Notes under the pieces: model-generated
The model's input: only the letters and a program-made list of their open reading frames with translations
Database searches by the model: none
Told to the model about the DNA's origin: nothing
Translations under genes and position numbers: made by a program
Source of the DNA: Plasmopara viticola
Lineage: Eukaryota > Oomycota > Peronosporomycetes > Peronosporales > Peronosporaceae
NCBI GenBank assembly: GCA_001695595.3
Contig: MBPM02000098.1
Location: forward strand, 186,001 to 250,000
Direction: 5' to 3'
Length of the DNA stretch: 64,000 bases
Part shown: piece by piece, positions 1-10,712 of the stretch
Numbering within the stretch: the first letter of the stretch is position 1
Layout: each line of letters opens with the position of its first letter

Positions 1-1
1 G

Positions 2-208
2 ACGGGATCTTCAGCTGCGCTCACGATATCGTCGCCAAAATTGCAATTGGACGGCGGCGATGTCATTTTTGTGGGCAGCGCAGTGACCACTGCTCCAACT
101 GGAGGCAGTGCGTGCACTGCGGGAACTCTTCGATATGATGCAGACGCAATCTACTTTTGCGGAACCGACTTGGTATGGAAGAAACTCGTCTTGTCTTCAT
201 ACTCATAG
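2..208 (+). CDS. 3' end of an unidentified protein gene (5' part outside window)
   Basis: An open frame runs from the first bases of the window to a TAG at 206-208, giving the last 68 residues of a protein. The piece is rich in Ser, Thr, Gly and Val. It has a hydrophobic beta-strand pattern (GDVIFVG, AIYFCGTDLVWKK) and two Cys, and the end reads LVLSSYS. I do not recognise the family. The even codon use and the clean end favour a real gene terminus over a chance ORF. It converges with the leucyl-tRNA synthetase gene on the other strand, leaving about 315 bp between the two stops. The start lies outside the window, so length and any signal peptide are unknown. Confidence 0.45.
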   Translation, partial: TGSSAALTISSPKLQLDGGDVIFVGSAVTTAPTGGSACTAGTLRYDADAIYFCGTDLVWKKLVLSSYS

Positions 209-523
209 GCAAATAGTGGGGCAAAGCACTCTTATCTATACATGTTAGTGAAGAAAACGTAGCAATTTCAATGAAGGCATAATGCCTTTCATTTTGCCTT
301 ACAAAAGAGATCATTTAAGTGAGTAGGTCTGCCATCTCTGCTCAGCAGGATGAAGACGTCAACTTGCACGCAGTCCTACGACTTTGAAGCTCTCCTCTTT
401 GAAGCTTACAAAACCAAAGTCCTTTTGCACGTATCTAGACTCTCCTCCAATTCATGTCAAGCATCATTAAAGTACGAAAAAGTCTGTTTGCTCGACTCGT
501 CCAGCAGAGGTGCCACAATGCGT
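209..523. other. Convergent intergenic region
   Basis: This stretch between two convergent stop codons carries no supported gene. A plus-strand ORF at 350-637 runs into the antisense of the synthetase 3' end and has no family resemblance. The region presumably holds the two 3' UTRs, but no clear terminator signal is visible. Confidence 0.4.
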
Positions 524-3296
524 CTATTTCGTTACAATGTTAAGGAGTCCATGAGCACCCTCCTTTTTGGGCGCCACCAAAATGGCTTTCCGCACTTTTC
601 GACTTTGCAAATGGCGTTGAATAGCAGGGGAGGCTAATGCCATGGCCAACACGCCATCCGAATCCCGGGCCTCCAGCAGCGCCAGATTCACCATGATCGT
701 GTCGCGCGGCTTACCCTGAACCTGCAGCACGACCTTTACTTGAGCACGATTAAGCAGTTCTAAATCGTACACAGGCCATGCGCAAGCGTGTACATTTACT
801 GCATCGTCGCCGTCTTGCAAAGCTTGAAACATTTCAGCAGCAGTATGAGGAGCCAATGGAGCCAACATCAAAACCAGTGCTTTCAAGGCTTCCTTGAAAG
901 AGACAGAGCCTTCCAGCTGCGTCCGACGCTCGCCCAGTAGATTTGAAAGCTTCATAAGCTCTGCGATAGCAACATTGAACGACTGATAGTCATTCAGTGC
1001 CTCGGTCACACGCCGGATTGTACTATGTAGCTCATAACGAAGCTCTTCTTCGTCTTTTTCATCCACAAGTACACTCGAGCCCTGCCGCCGATGGACCAAT
1101 GCGCCATCCAACAAAGTCCAAATGCGAGCCAGCCAGCGCGATTGACCGGCGAGATCAGCATCGTCCCATTCCAACTCGTGAGCGGGTGGTGCCTTAAAAA
1201 GCACTGCGAGACGAGTCACGTCGGCACCATATCGACTACAAATGTGCTCTGGATTCACCCCGTTGTACTTCGATTTGGACATTTTTTCCCACTGGGTCAC
1301 AACGGGTAGCCCAGTCTTTTTTTCGACAATGGTCGTGTGGCCTTTATCCACCACCTCATTGTATTCACCGGGTGCCAATGGTCGCATTGAGTGTTGGGAC
1401 TTGTGTGTGCGGCCCAGTACCATTCCCTGAGCTAGAAGCTGCGCAAAAGGTTCGTCGGTGGCAAGCAACCCTTGATCAAACAAAAACTTGGTTACAAAGC
1501 GTGAGTACAGCAGGTGGAGGATCGCGTGTTCAATACCACCAATGTAAAGATCCACCCCCGTGTGCTTCAGCCATGTCTGTGCTTGTTCAAATTTAAATGC
1601 AGCCTCGGCGTTGCGAGCGTCGCAGTAGCGCATAAAATACCATGAACTGTCTACAAATGTGTCCAGTGTGTCAGTGTCGCGCTCAGCTTCCCCGTAACAG
1701 CGCGGGCATTTGCAGTGCTTCCAGTGAGCGATACGCGCAAGAGGAGAGTCGCTGCTTCCCTTACCGCGCAGGTTATCGGCCACATCCTCCTGTAAAGGCG
1801 GTAGTTCGATCGGTAGCTGCTCAGTAGGAACACCAACTGGACCACACGTCGGACAGTGAATGATCGGTACGGGTGTGCCCCAGTACCGCTGGCGGGACAC
1901 AAGCCAATCACGTAGACGGAATTGAGTCATGGCACCTCCTGCACTTTGTCCCTCAAGGCGAGCATTAATAGCCTCAGTCGCATCTTGTGAAGTCATACCT
2001 GTAAAGTCGCCACTATCGTGCAACACACCATGCTCTGTGAAGGTCTCGTCGTTGTCAAGCGTTGCCTTGTCACTACTTGCTACCACAGAGCGCACCTCGA
2101 GCTTGTGGTGACGCGCAAAGGTCATGTCTCGACTGTCGTGCGCAGGCACACCCATGACAACGCCCGTGCCGTAGTAAGGCAACACGTACTCGGCCAAGTA
2201 TAGCGGAACTTGACGATCAATTAGCGGATGACGGACATACAATCCCGTGAACACACCAGCTGTCGTATCGCCATCGCTTCGATCATCTTTGCTCATAACA
2301 TGTACCTTGGCGACATAGGCCTCAACAGCTGCACGATGTGCCATCGGAACATGAGGAAGTAGAGCCTTGATCTCTGCGCCATCAGGAGCCATCGAGACAA
2401 ACGTCACTCCAAAGAGAGTATCGACGCGAGTAGTAAACACAGTTAACGGAATCGACTTCACGTTTGCGTCGAAACAAACGAGAAAGTCCACTCTTGAGCC
2501 CTTGGAACGGCCAATCCACGCAGCTTGCATGCGCTTGACGGCGTCCGGCCACTTGGTCAACTGTTCATTGCATCATGTCAGTTGGTATATCACCGTCCGA
2601 GCACCATGGTTGTCTCTCTACCTTGTTGAGGTCGTCCAACAATCGATCTCCGTACTCTGTGATGCGTAAAAACCACTGATTGAGCGAGCGTTGCTCGACA
2701 ATGGCCCCCGAACGCCAGGACCTACCCTCAGCATCAACCTGTTCGTTGGCAAGCACCGTCTTGTCGACAGGATCCCAGTTCACAAGCGCTTCCTTGCGGT
2801 ACGCGAGTCCCTTTTCAAACAGTTGCAAAAAGATCCACTGCGTCCACTTGTAGTACTCTGGTAAGCATGTAGTAACCTCACGGTCCCAGTCAAATTGAAT
2901 GCCCAGCGCCTTGAGCTGCTTTTTCGCTTGCGCAATATTAGCCACAGTCCATTCCGCGGGCGAAACGCCGCGTTCAATGGCTGCGTTCTCTGCCGGCAGT
3001 CCAAAAGCATCCCATCCCATGGGATGAAGAACATTGTAGCCTTGCATACGCTTAAGACGCGCCATGCAGTCACTGATCGTGTACACGCGCACGTGGCCCA
3101 TATGGAGCTGACCCGACGGGTACGGAAACATGGCAAGGCAATAGAATGGCTCTTTCTGAGTCGAAAGCGGCGGCTGTAGATCTTGTTGTGCCCATCGCTT
3201 CTGCCACTTGGCTTCTATACATTCCCATGCGCGCGTAGTAGCAGTCGAGAGGCTGCGCGTCGTTGCAAGCGTCCGACGCAGTCGACAGCGTATCAT
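524..3296 (-). CDS. LARS2: Leucine--tRNA ligase, mitochondrial (bacterial-type LeuRS), 2 exons
   Basis: This enzyme charges tRNA-Leu with leucine, here probably in the mitochondrion. Two exons, 3296-2622 and 2560-524, are joined across a 61-nt GT-AG intron (2561-2621, phase 0), giving 903 aa, the usual size for bacterial/mitochondrial LeuRS. Without splicing the frame breaks at 2565. Across the junction the family block ...WPD.VK.MQ..WIGRS is restored, which supports the intron. The N-terminus is Arg/Ser/Thr-rich without acids ([10 protein letters not shown]...), typical of a mitochondrial presequence. The class I HIGH motif is HMGH at 65-68, following the PYPSG block. The editing (CP1) domain has [12 protein letters not shown] near 356-367, a Cys-pair zinc module lies near 461-515, and KMSKS is at 651-655. 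The first ATG is at 3296; a TTG two codons upstream is less likely to be the start. The gene is head to head with the V-ATPase d gene. Confidence 0.93.
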
Positions 3297-3393
3297 GATC
3301 AATGGTGAGACTAATAAAGCCTTCTAAGTGGTCAAAATGTTGTCTCTCATCTATGAAAAGATTGAATAACCCGAGCAGGCGCAGTATCGGATC
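3297..3393. promoter_or_regulatory. Divergent 97-bp intergenic promoter region
   Basis: Only 97 bp separate the ATG of the leucyl-tRNA synthetase (-) from the ATG of the V-ATPase d gene (+). Both promoters and both 5' UTRs must fit here or overlap the neighbouring coding sequence. I see no TATA box and no convincing match to the oomycete initiator consensus. Shared regulation is inferred from spacing alone. Confidence 0.5.
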
Positions 3394-5104
3394 ATGGTCG
3401 CGGCGGCAGGAAATATTTCGACGTTTAATGTTCAGCACGGCTACGTGGAAGGACTGGTGCGTGGCTTCCGCTCAGGCTTCTTGGATGACGTGGACTATCA
3501 TCATCTCACACAGTGTGAGAGTCTTGAAGGTACGACATAGGTGAAGAACATTGCAAGCGGCCTCTGCTTATGACTTACTATCCTATCCTAGATGTGAAAC
3601 TGAATCTACAAGAGACAGATTACGACCAATTTCTGGCAGACGAAGTATTGTTTGGTTGAAGAGAGAGTATGATCGGTTGCTTGTCTTGACTGTGCGCATC
3701 TGTTCCTACAGTCGTCGGGCTCGATCTCGCCTGGTCTGATCCAGACTGGCACTACCAACAAGCTCGTGGAAGAGTTTAACTTTTTACGTGCACAAGCAAT
3801 GGAGCCACTTGGCCAATTTCTTGACTTCATCACGTGTGTGCAGTTGTTGCTCTGTTGGAAAGATGGAAAGATGGGGAGATGGAAAGTTCTGACGAAGATT
3901 TTGTGCACAGGTTCGAGTATATGATTGATAACGTGATATTGCTCCTGAAAGGAACGCTCAATGGGCGCAACGTGAATGAGCTCATTGGACAGGTACGGCA
4001 TGATAACGTTTATGTCGCTTGCATGGTTCGTTTAGCTAATACCGTCATTGCCAGCTCCATCCGCTTGGAAAGTTCGACGAGTCCATTATGCGCAGCATTT
4101 GTACGTTCGAGCCAAACGCCAAAGGCTACTCGGATTTGTACGAGACTGTGTTGATTGACACTCCCATTGGTGCGCCCTGCGTACCATGTCGATTCCCCTT
4201 GATTTCATGCCAACAATTTCGGTTTTGTGAATAGGAACGTATTTTAGTCAATTTTTGGAGGAAAGCGCGGGTGGAGATCGCATGGAAGGCACTTCGGACG
4301 TACGTAACGTCCTTGAAGAGGTGCAGATGGAGCTTATCAAAAATAGCATGTTAAAGCTCTGGCTCGAGGATTTTTACAACTTTTGCCAGGTAAGCGACCA
4401 AAATTGCACGACTTTCAATAGCTGTACTGACAAATTGATTACTACAGGAAATTGGTGGAGATACGGCTGTTATTATGGGCGAAATCCTCAAGGCACGCGC
4501 TGACCGCATTGCCATCAACATCACGCTTAATTCTTTTGGCACGCCATTGAACGAGGTTGCTCACCTTTGCGGAAATGCTAAAAAATGCTTTAAGCTAACC
4601 GGGTCGTGGTCTTTTTGGTGCTAGCCTGCGATGCGTATTTCTGACCGCAAGCCGCTGTATCCATCCATCGGTACACTGTATCCCGACGCAACAGCGCTTC
4701 TGGCGGAAGCGGGTGAAGAGTCGGCGCTGGGAGCGGCCTTGGATTCGTTCCCAGTGTACCGCAAAATATGGGAGGTGCATCAGGGCGAGGGCGTGGACAG
4801 CAAGTCGATCGACGATGCGTTTTACGAGCGTGACGTCCAGATGGCAGAGCTGGCATTCCAGAGCCAAATGCACTTTGGTAGGAATCTTGGATTGTACCTT
4901 TGCTGCTATTATATTGATTCAAAGCGTTTAATGTTTTTGTTAGCTTGCTTCTACGCATACGTGAAGCTGAAAGAGCAGGAAGTGCGCAACTTGGTGTGGA
5001 TCTGCGAGTGTATCGTACAAAATCAGCGTGATGCCATTAACGACTTTATCCCGATCTTCAGCGACAGTGCGCCTTGGCGTGGGAAGAGCACCAACAAGCA
5101 TTGA
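3394..5104 (+). CDS. VMA6: V-type proton ATPase subunit d (V0 sector), 9 exons
   Basis: Subunit d sits on the cytosolic face of the V0 ring and couples the central rotor to the proteolipid ring. Nine exons join in frame: 3394-3529, 3592-3644, 3712-3833, 3911-3992, 4055-4169, 4235-4389, 4448-4555, 4625-4877 and 4944-5104, giving 394 aa. All eight introns are GT-AG and 58-76 nt long. Family blocks seen are [19 protein letters not shown] and [12 protein letters not shown] near the start, [34 protein letters not shown], and the C-terminal [20 protein letters not shown] followed by AINDFIPIF. The protein is about 40-50 residues longer than yeast or human subunit d; part of the excess is an acidic/Ala-rich stretch around [12 protein letters not shown]. 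The last intron (4878-4943) is 66 nt with no in-frame stop. Subunit B of the same complex is encoded at 40-41.9 kb. Confidence 0.94.
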
Positions 5105-5258
5105 GGTGCCACGCTACTGGTAGCAAGAGATCAGTCAACATGCACTTTTACTCCATATGGTCCGAATACGGACTAATTTTAGCTAAAATATATAGCATTT
5201 TAGCAGTCTACGTGGCCCCTAATTACATCAGCTTAAATGAATAATGAGCACTCATTGT

Positions 5259-5587
5259 ATTGTATTGTATTGTATTACGTTATCGCGTTGCCAAGTTATG
5301 CACGTGCTAGGCTCAGTCTGGCTAGTCCACGGCATAGAGTGGTGTCCGCATACGTCGAGTCTCGTTCGGCGGGCAGTGCAGCCAGCACCGAGGTCGTGAG
5401 GGTCTTCCATTATTTTGTTTAACTCTGACTTGGTAAGAGCCCAGGTGGCACCCTGGTGCTGGAGACCGTCACGTCGAGGGTGAGACTCGTTAGAGACTCG
5501 CAGATGCCCGAGAGCACCTGCCCGAAGCGCGCGAGCATTTAGCCCCCGCGCTTGGAAGGAGGGCGTCACCCCAACCTTTTCCGAAAA
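5259..5587 (-). mobile_element. SINE-like short retroelement, copy 1
   Basis: This is a full-length copy of about 329 bp. Its sense strand (minus here) begins TTTTCGGAAAAGGTTGGGG and ends in an (AATAC)n tail, written (TATTG)n on the plus strand at 5259-5276. It is flanked by a 13-bp direct repeat, GAGCACTCATTGT, at 5246-5258 and 5588-5600, which is the target-site duplication. It is much more GC-rich than its surroundings. A frame of about 100 codons is open through the sense strand. It belongs to the subfamily with the extra AGACTG stretch near the tail. A tailed, short, target-duplicating element without a transposase gene fits a SINE, but a Pol III A/B box could not be confirmed. Confidence 0.8.
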
Positions 5588-5600
5588 GAGCACTCATTGT

Positions 5601-5817
5601 CATAACATTATCTCATGTCGATCTTGCGTTTTCGAAGCCACCAGAATTGACTTACGTACTAAGCACACTAGTTGACATTGCTATCAAGTGTTTCTTAATA
5701 CAAAGTCGCTCTTCTTGAGTTACTTCTAAGCACGAGAAAGAAAGAACTGATTTCTTCGAAGAAAAAATATTCAACTGCTGCATAGGTAATACAAGTTTGA
5801 GTCGATATAAAAAAAAG
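5601..5817. other. AT-rich spacer between SINE-like copy and MULE
   Basis: No gene or repeat is recognised in this spacer. It ends in an A-run (about 5808-5816) that abuts the left terminal inverted repeat of the MULE-like element and may be part of its target-site duplication. Confidence 0.3.
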
Positions 5818-5843
5818 GAACCACTGCCAGGCTCATCCTGTTA
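5818..5843 (+). repeat. Left terminal inverted repeat of MULE-like element
   Basis: CCACTGCCAGGC followed directly by TCATCCTGTT. Compared with the right end it lacks about 20 internal bases but keeps both conserved halves in order. Confidence 0.5.
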
Positions 5844-6638
5844 TCACGGAACCTATGAATCATTTCTCTCGGTCTTTTATTGGCTGCAGTAGGCTACCAG
5901 AACCTTTTAAGTGTTTCTCTAGATTGCAGTCCTGGATTGTACCAACACAAGAGTCTGAGTTTTGTATAGTTTGCACTTAGCCCCAACTCTCTCAGCTTCC
6001 AACTCTACAGAATGAACGACTTGTAATACATTAAAGGACGCATATTTGACTCTAGGCAGGCCACTCGTGACGTAATAGACAATTTGACGGGGGCAGAAGA
6101 GTTTCGTTTTGAGCACCAAAACAACGCACCGTGTGGGAAGCGTAAGCAAGTTTCAATTAGAGCGATTGTGCTGCCTAAAGCCTCCACCAACCTCTAATGC
6201 GCGTAAGTGCGTCGGAAGAAGCCGCGCAATAGACTGTCTTTTTAGCTGCACAGTGAGTAGGCGAGTCGCAAGAACCTATATATGAGTGGTCAGCGAAGGT
6301 GACTGCTTAACACAACCACGAACATTAGGCTTTTCCTGCTGTCCAACTGCTTGGATGTACTCCACTGCAGAGCAACATCAAGAATTGTTTCAGCCTGCAG
6401 AAGACGGGCATAAAAATCTGTTCGGATTTTTGCCGCCATGCTATGCAGGCAGGGCGTTATAGTCACTCTTCATATATAATATATAAAATCAAGCACGTAA
6501 AACGGCTCCGCATCCTGATTGGTCGCTCTTCTTTCTTTGCCTTGCTGGGCAGCCTTACAGCGGCCCTTATTTATCAGAAATTGACGAACAAAGACTAATT
6601 ACCTATCTTCTCGTTGTGTCACCCTCTTCACAAGACAT

Positions 6639-7209
6639 ATGCTGCAAGTACTCCGCAGCAAAGATACAATTGTTCGATTTACACACAAGATCAACCAGTT
6701 TAAGTTACCATTCATGCACGTCGTGAGGGTCACTGCCACGGCCCAAACATCCACTTTTGCCAACTGTTTCATGGCTAGGGAACGAGCGGAGGACTACCTC
6801 TGGGCTCTGCGTCAAATTGGTTTTTTGGAATTTCTAGGTGGATCCATTTGCCTTTGTCATCGATCGAAGACTGACGCTTATGAACGAGATCAAAAGCGTG
6901 TTTTGCGATGCCAACTACCTTCTCGGTCGATGGCCCATCCCTTGAAGATCCTTGCAAAGCTGCGAAGGACCTTCCCTTCAATAATATATACAGACAGCTT
7001 GGAAAGAAAGGGGAATAAACTGGTTGTCTCCGACACCGCCAAGACCTACGAACAGCGGCTCGCTGTCATGCGGTGACCTTCCCTGTCCAAGTCATGACGT
7101 ACCTTGAAGAGACCTGGCCGATCAACAAAGATCGATTTGTAGATGCATATATCAAGGGAAAGCTGCACTTTGGGTATACACCCAAGTCAAGGATCGAGAA
7201 TGCCCACGC
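6639..7209 (+). pseudogene. MULE transposase fragment (frameshifted)
   Basis: MULE-family transposase blocks occur in order but in different frames. Around 6840-6950 a frame reads FAFVIDRRLTLMNEI then LLGRWPIP, the MULE pattern 'VTDRE.ALM...LLCRWHI'. The next block, LKILAKLRRTFPS (6942-6981), lies in a second frame and matches the usual 'KNILAKC...F'. Near 7092-7209 a third frame reads YLEETWPINKDRFVDAYI, then LHFGYTPKSRIENAHAAIK, the typical end of the catalytic region ('L.FG...TSR.E..HA.LK'). At least two frameshifts and the absence of the N-terminal DNA-binding part show it is dead. It lies inside the TIR-bounded element. Confidence 0.72.
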
Positions 7210-10164
7210 TGCCATCAAATGTCTGTGACAATGGTGACCATTTGGCGGTAAAAACAGCCTGCCGGCTTGTCATGCGCAGCTTCAAGATAATCGGCTTCAA
7301 AATAACAGGTAGAGCTCGCTGACAAATTAGAAGGGTTGGGGGCAGTTTATAAAGCTGTATAGGCAAAATTTTGGTCACCGCGCTAAATTCAGTGCAGCGG
7401 CAGTTTTCATTGCGATATTACTCCGAGAACGATAAAAAACAATGTATAATTCTCTTCAATTATGGACATCCATGTAGACATTCCTTTTTGGCCTAAGCGA
7501 ATACTTCAAATGTGCTTGTCAAAGAAGATCTTCATCAGCATTGGTGGCTTATTTAGCCTTCTGCGACAGCACTAGCAGCAGAAGCAGTACGATGAATTGA
7601 CAATGCTTTCAAAAGACTACGCAAAGGTAACGAGGAGGCCGAAATGTATCGTCGACGAATCATTCTTGGTCATATCGAAACTTTACCGACTGCAGTAATC
7701 CGCAATCCTGTGCCTCTCCGTAGTCGTGAGCGTCGTGTTGGCTCTTAAGGGGGATGAAAATCATCACAGACATCAACACAGCGCAACCCATCGCATTTTG
7801 AGGTTGTCGAACTTTATTGGGGACGTTAAAGGAAGTGCAGGCAAGCCCGTCCATACTGTACGAGAGTGTCAAAAATCTTTTGCTAAACCTCTCGCAGCTA
7901 CGTCGGCACAGCAAATGGTACCTCCCACAGCTCCTGCGGCGGTCAATCCAGAAATTTCATAGCAGCACTGAGCGAGTTGACCTTAAGTCGTTAAGGAACA
8001 CCAGCAACAGCTGGGATCACCTTCAAAAGCCGGTAAGTCATGCCAAGCACGTAATCCAGGTTGCTGTTGACAACCGTATCCAGGCTGCTGCGGGGTTGTC
8101 TGATGCTGCTGTAGCCTCCAGGTGGCTGCTGATTCCGACTTTTCTCAAGTGGCTATCGGTTTGAAAAGTTTATTGTATCGCTGCTTATACACATGGGCGC
8201 AAATGTCTACAGAGAACAGAGTCACATCGTCACTACCGCTAGAGCCTTGCCATCTTCGAGATGCAAGTCCGCAAAAATGTTTTTGTAGCCAATTGTCATT
8301 CGCAAGCTCCTTAGTGATCGAGTTTGCGACCATATACGCTAGCATACCCGCAGCAAATTTGTTCATACGCGGCTCATTTTGATAAGAGTCAAACAGTGAC
8401 GCCACTGGTTCGAACGGCCCAAACAGTATTTACCGTGAAGCAAGAGTTTCAGATTCACACCATTTTAGATCAATATTTATTTAGCATGCAAAATAGACTT
8501 GTCTAAAAATGCTGCGCAGTTTGGATTCATGCTGTCCATAAGTCTGTATTTTAAAATATAGTGAAACCCCAGAATAAGCTAGGGGTCGTACTTCATTGTG
8601 ACTAGGTCCGTGCCTTGGCCTTGATGAAAGATGCTTTCAACTTTTAAGTACGGAAAATAGTCGATGGGTCTATATCTTCGTGCATTTAACCGTCCGATTC
8701 CAAGTGGCAATGGTCATGTTCCGTCATATAGTAAATATCTCCCACACAAGACAGCTTTCACTCGTTCTGAATCTTCTATAATCATTCCAAGTTCCCAATC
8801 AGCGAAGAGGAGACAAGGAATCCACAAATTTAATTTCTCTTTTTCCTTTGTGTTTGCCATCAAATTAGGACTTGTCTTTGTCATAGACTTCACCGATGGT
8901 TCTTGCTTTTGTTCGGATCGTAGCTGCAGCTTTCGAGGAGTTTGTGTCTGTCGTCTCATTGCGTCTTGTACTCGAGGTAGTGCCAAAACGAGTGCCAAAG
9001 TTAAAAAGGATAATGATGGCTGTACGTACGAGGATGAGTACGAGCATGCTTGGCCTTGAGACGTTGCCATTCAAAGTAATTGGGATGAAAAGGCCGAGAT
9101 GGGTCAGCTAGAGGGTAAAATTATGATGACAGATAGCAAAAAAAACGTGGCTGCACACACAAAGCTGGCAAGTTGTTCACATTTTCTTTCATTAAATTTG
9201 CACCATATTTCACGCGCAATATGACCCCGTCTCCCCGCGTCTGCCAAGTGATGAGCTTGTATAATATAATGACGATTTTTCACCGGGCGAACACAGCGCG
9301 ATGTTAGCAGAAGATGTTAGATAATTGAGCTGCCGACTCAAAACTTTTATTCGTACTGTATGCACTGGTTACTAGGGGCGCTTTTGGAACGCGACAGTCG
9401 CATCACTGGTGGCTTTGTCAATATGAAGACAGTGCTTAGATGCCAACGTGTGGGGCTAGGATAGGCGGTGTATGGCTACTTTGTGGATTCCCACGCTGTT
9501 TGTGCGCGTTTGCACAAACAGCACAGCTTGTCTTGACGGTTGTAGGCTCCGGCAGGCCAAAACCTCGTCCGCGTTATTTTTTTCACGAATTGAATACCGA
9601 AACGATAATAACTAAACGCATGAATTTCTCAAGTGCCACGTCCCTCTCTATGTTCTAGACTATCATTAAAAGTAACTGGGTAAACTGGGCGGCATGAGTT
9701 CTGGACCTTTATGTGGCAAGAAAATGACAGTATTTCTGGATGATTTGAGTACGCCCCTGATCGATGTTGAACGATCAACTGACGCTGCTCGTGGGGTCGG
9801 TGGCTTGAGCAACCAATCGCATACTCGCTTGGCGGCGTACATGACTGTGTCGAGAATTTTTCAGCTCGTCTAGGCAAAAACTTACAATACTAATTTTTCC
9901 ATCAAAGTTTTTCGTACGTTGTACAAGTAAGCCGGGCGCCTTCGTCAGCCCTCGAGCTTAGGCTTGTAGCCAGAAGCTTCAGTGCCTATGTATGCTGCTG
10001 TGGCTGGTGTTTAGCCCCTTGGCCTCCATATACGCTTGGAGAAGGCATTGTAACTGTAGAGTACGATCTAGAGAATGTTGTTACAACACTACAGCCACTG
10101 TTCAGTTTCGAAAATTTGACTGCAACTAATCAGAGCCCAAGAGATAATTAAAGGGCTCCATACC

Positions 10165-10213
10165 AACAGGATGAGCGCTCATAACCGAAAAGTGAGCGCC
10201 TGGCAGTGGTTTT
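10165..10213 (-). repeat. Right terminal inverted repeat of MULE-like element
   Basis: Read on the minus strand this end carries CCACTGCCAGGC, then a roughly 20-bp segment, then GCTCATCCTGTT, mirroring the left end at 5818. It contains the perfect palindrome ATGAGCGCTCAT. Confidence 0.5.
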
Positions 10214-10374
10214 CTAAAAAAGTATTTTTAATGTAAACATTCAAAAAGTTAATTACAAAGTTTGAAGTTTCACAATATAATTTCGTGGGAAAATTGCCAG
10301 GAGGCAGAAGCCCGTATTTTGCAAGGTTCGAGCTTTAAATTATGTCCTCTGCACCGTCGCTTGAGATCGTGTAT

Positions 10375-10703
10375 TGTATTGTATTGTATTACGTTATCGC
10401 GTTGCCAAGTTATGCACGTGCTAGGCTCTATGGCTAGTCCACGGCATAGAGTGGTGTCCGCATACGTCGGGTCTCGTTCGGCGGGCAGTGCAGTCAGCAC
10501 CGAGGTCATGAGGGTCTTCCAATATTTTGCTTAGCTCTGACTTGGTAAGAGCTCAGGTGGTGCCCTGGTGCTGGAGACCGTCGCGTCGAGGGTGAGACTC
10601 GTTAGAGACCTGCAGATGCCCGAGAGCACCTGCCCGAAGCGCGCGAGCATTTAGCCCCCGCGCTTGGAAGGAGGGCGTCACCCCAACCTTTTCCGAAAAT
10701 GAA
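10375..10703 (-). mobile_element. SINE-like short retroelement, copy 2
   Basis: This full-length copy is in the same orientation as copy 1. The 9-bp direct repeat ATCGTGTAT flanks it at 10366-10374 and 10704-10712. It carries the shorter subfamily signature near the tail (GGCTCTATGGCTAG on the plus strand, without the AGACTG insert). The long sense frame is broken here. Ends and tail are as in copy 1. Confidence 0.78.
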
Positions 10704-10712
10704 ATCGTGTAT

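Larger units (their letters stand above)
5818..10213. mobile_element. Decayed Mutator-like (MULE) DNA transposon
   Basis: The limits are drawn from an inverted repeat. GGAACCACTGCCAGGC then TCATCCTGTT at 5818-5843 matches the reverse complement of 10165-10213, which has CCACTGCCAGGC, about 20 extra bases, then GCTCATCCTGTT. Between them lies a MULE transposase relic (6639-7209) with several frame breaks. The bases just outside both ends are A-rich (TAAAAAAAA on the left, TAAAAAAGT on the right), compatible with a worn 9-bp target duplication. The remaining interior (about 7.2-10.1 kb) has short open frames on both strands, for example 7817-8164 and 8664-9059, that I cannot assign. The element boundaries are inference from the repeat; the transposase assignment is stronger. 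Confidence 0.5.

Noticed and set aside
350..637. Plus-strand 95-codon ORF
   Set aside because: It overlaps the antisense of the LeuRS 3' end, has no motif and no homologous pattern.
524..3296. LeuRS as a pseudogene because its frame breaks near 2565
   Set aside because: A 61-nt GT-AG intron restores the frame and the conserved WPD.VK.MQ..WIGRS block.
5259..5280. (TATTG)n run as a stand-alone microsatellite
   Set aside because: It is always the tail of the SINE-like element, at the same position in all copies.
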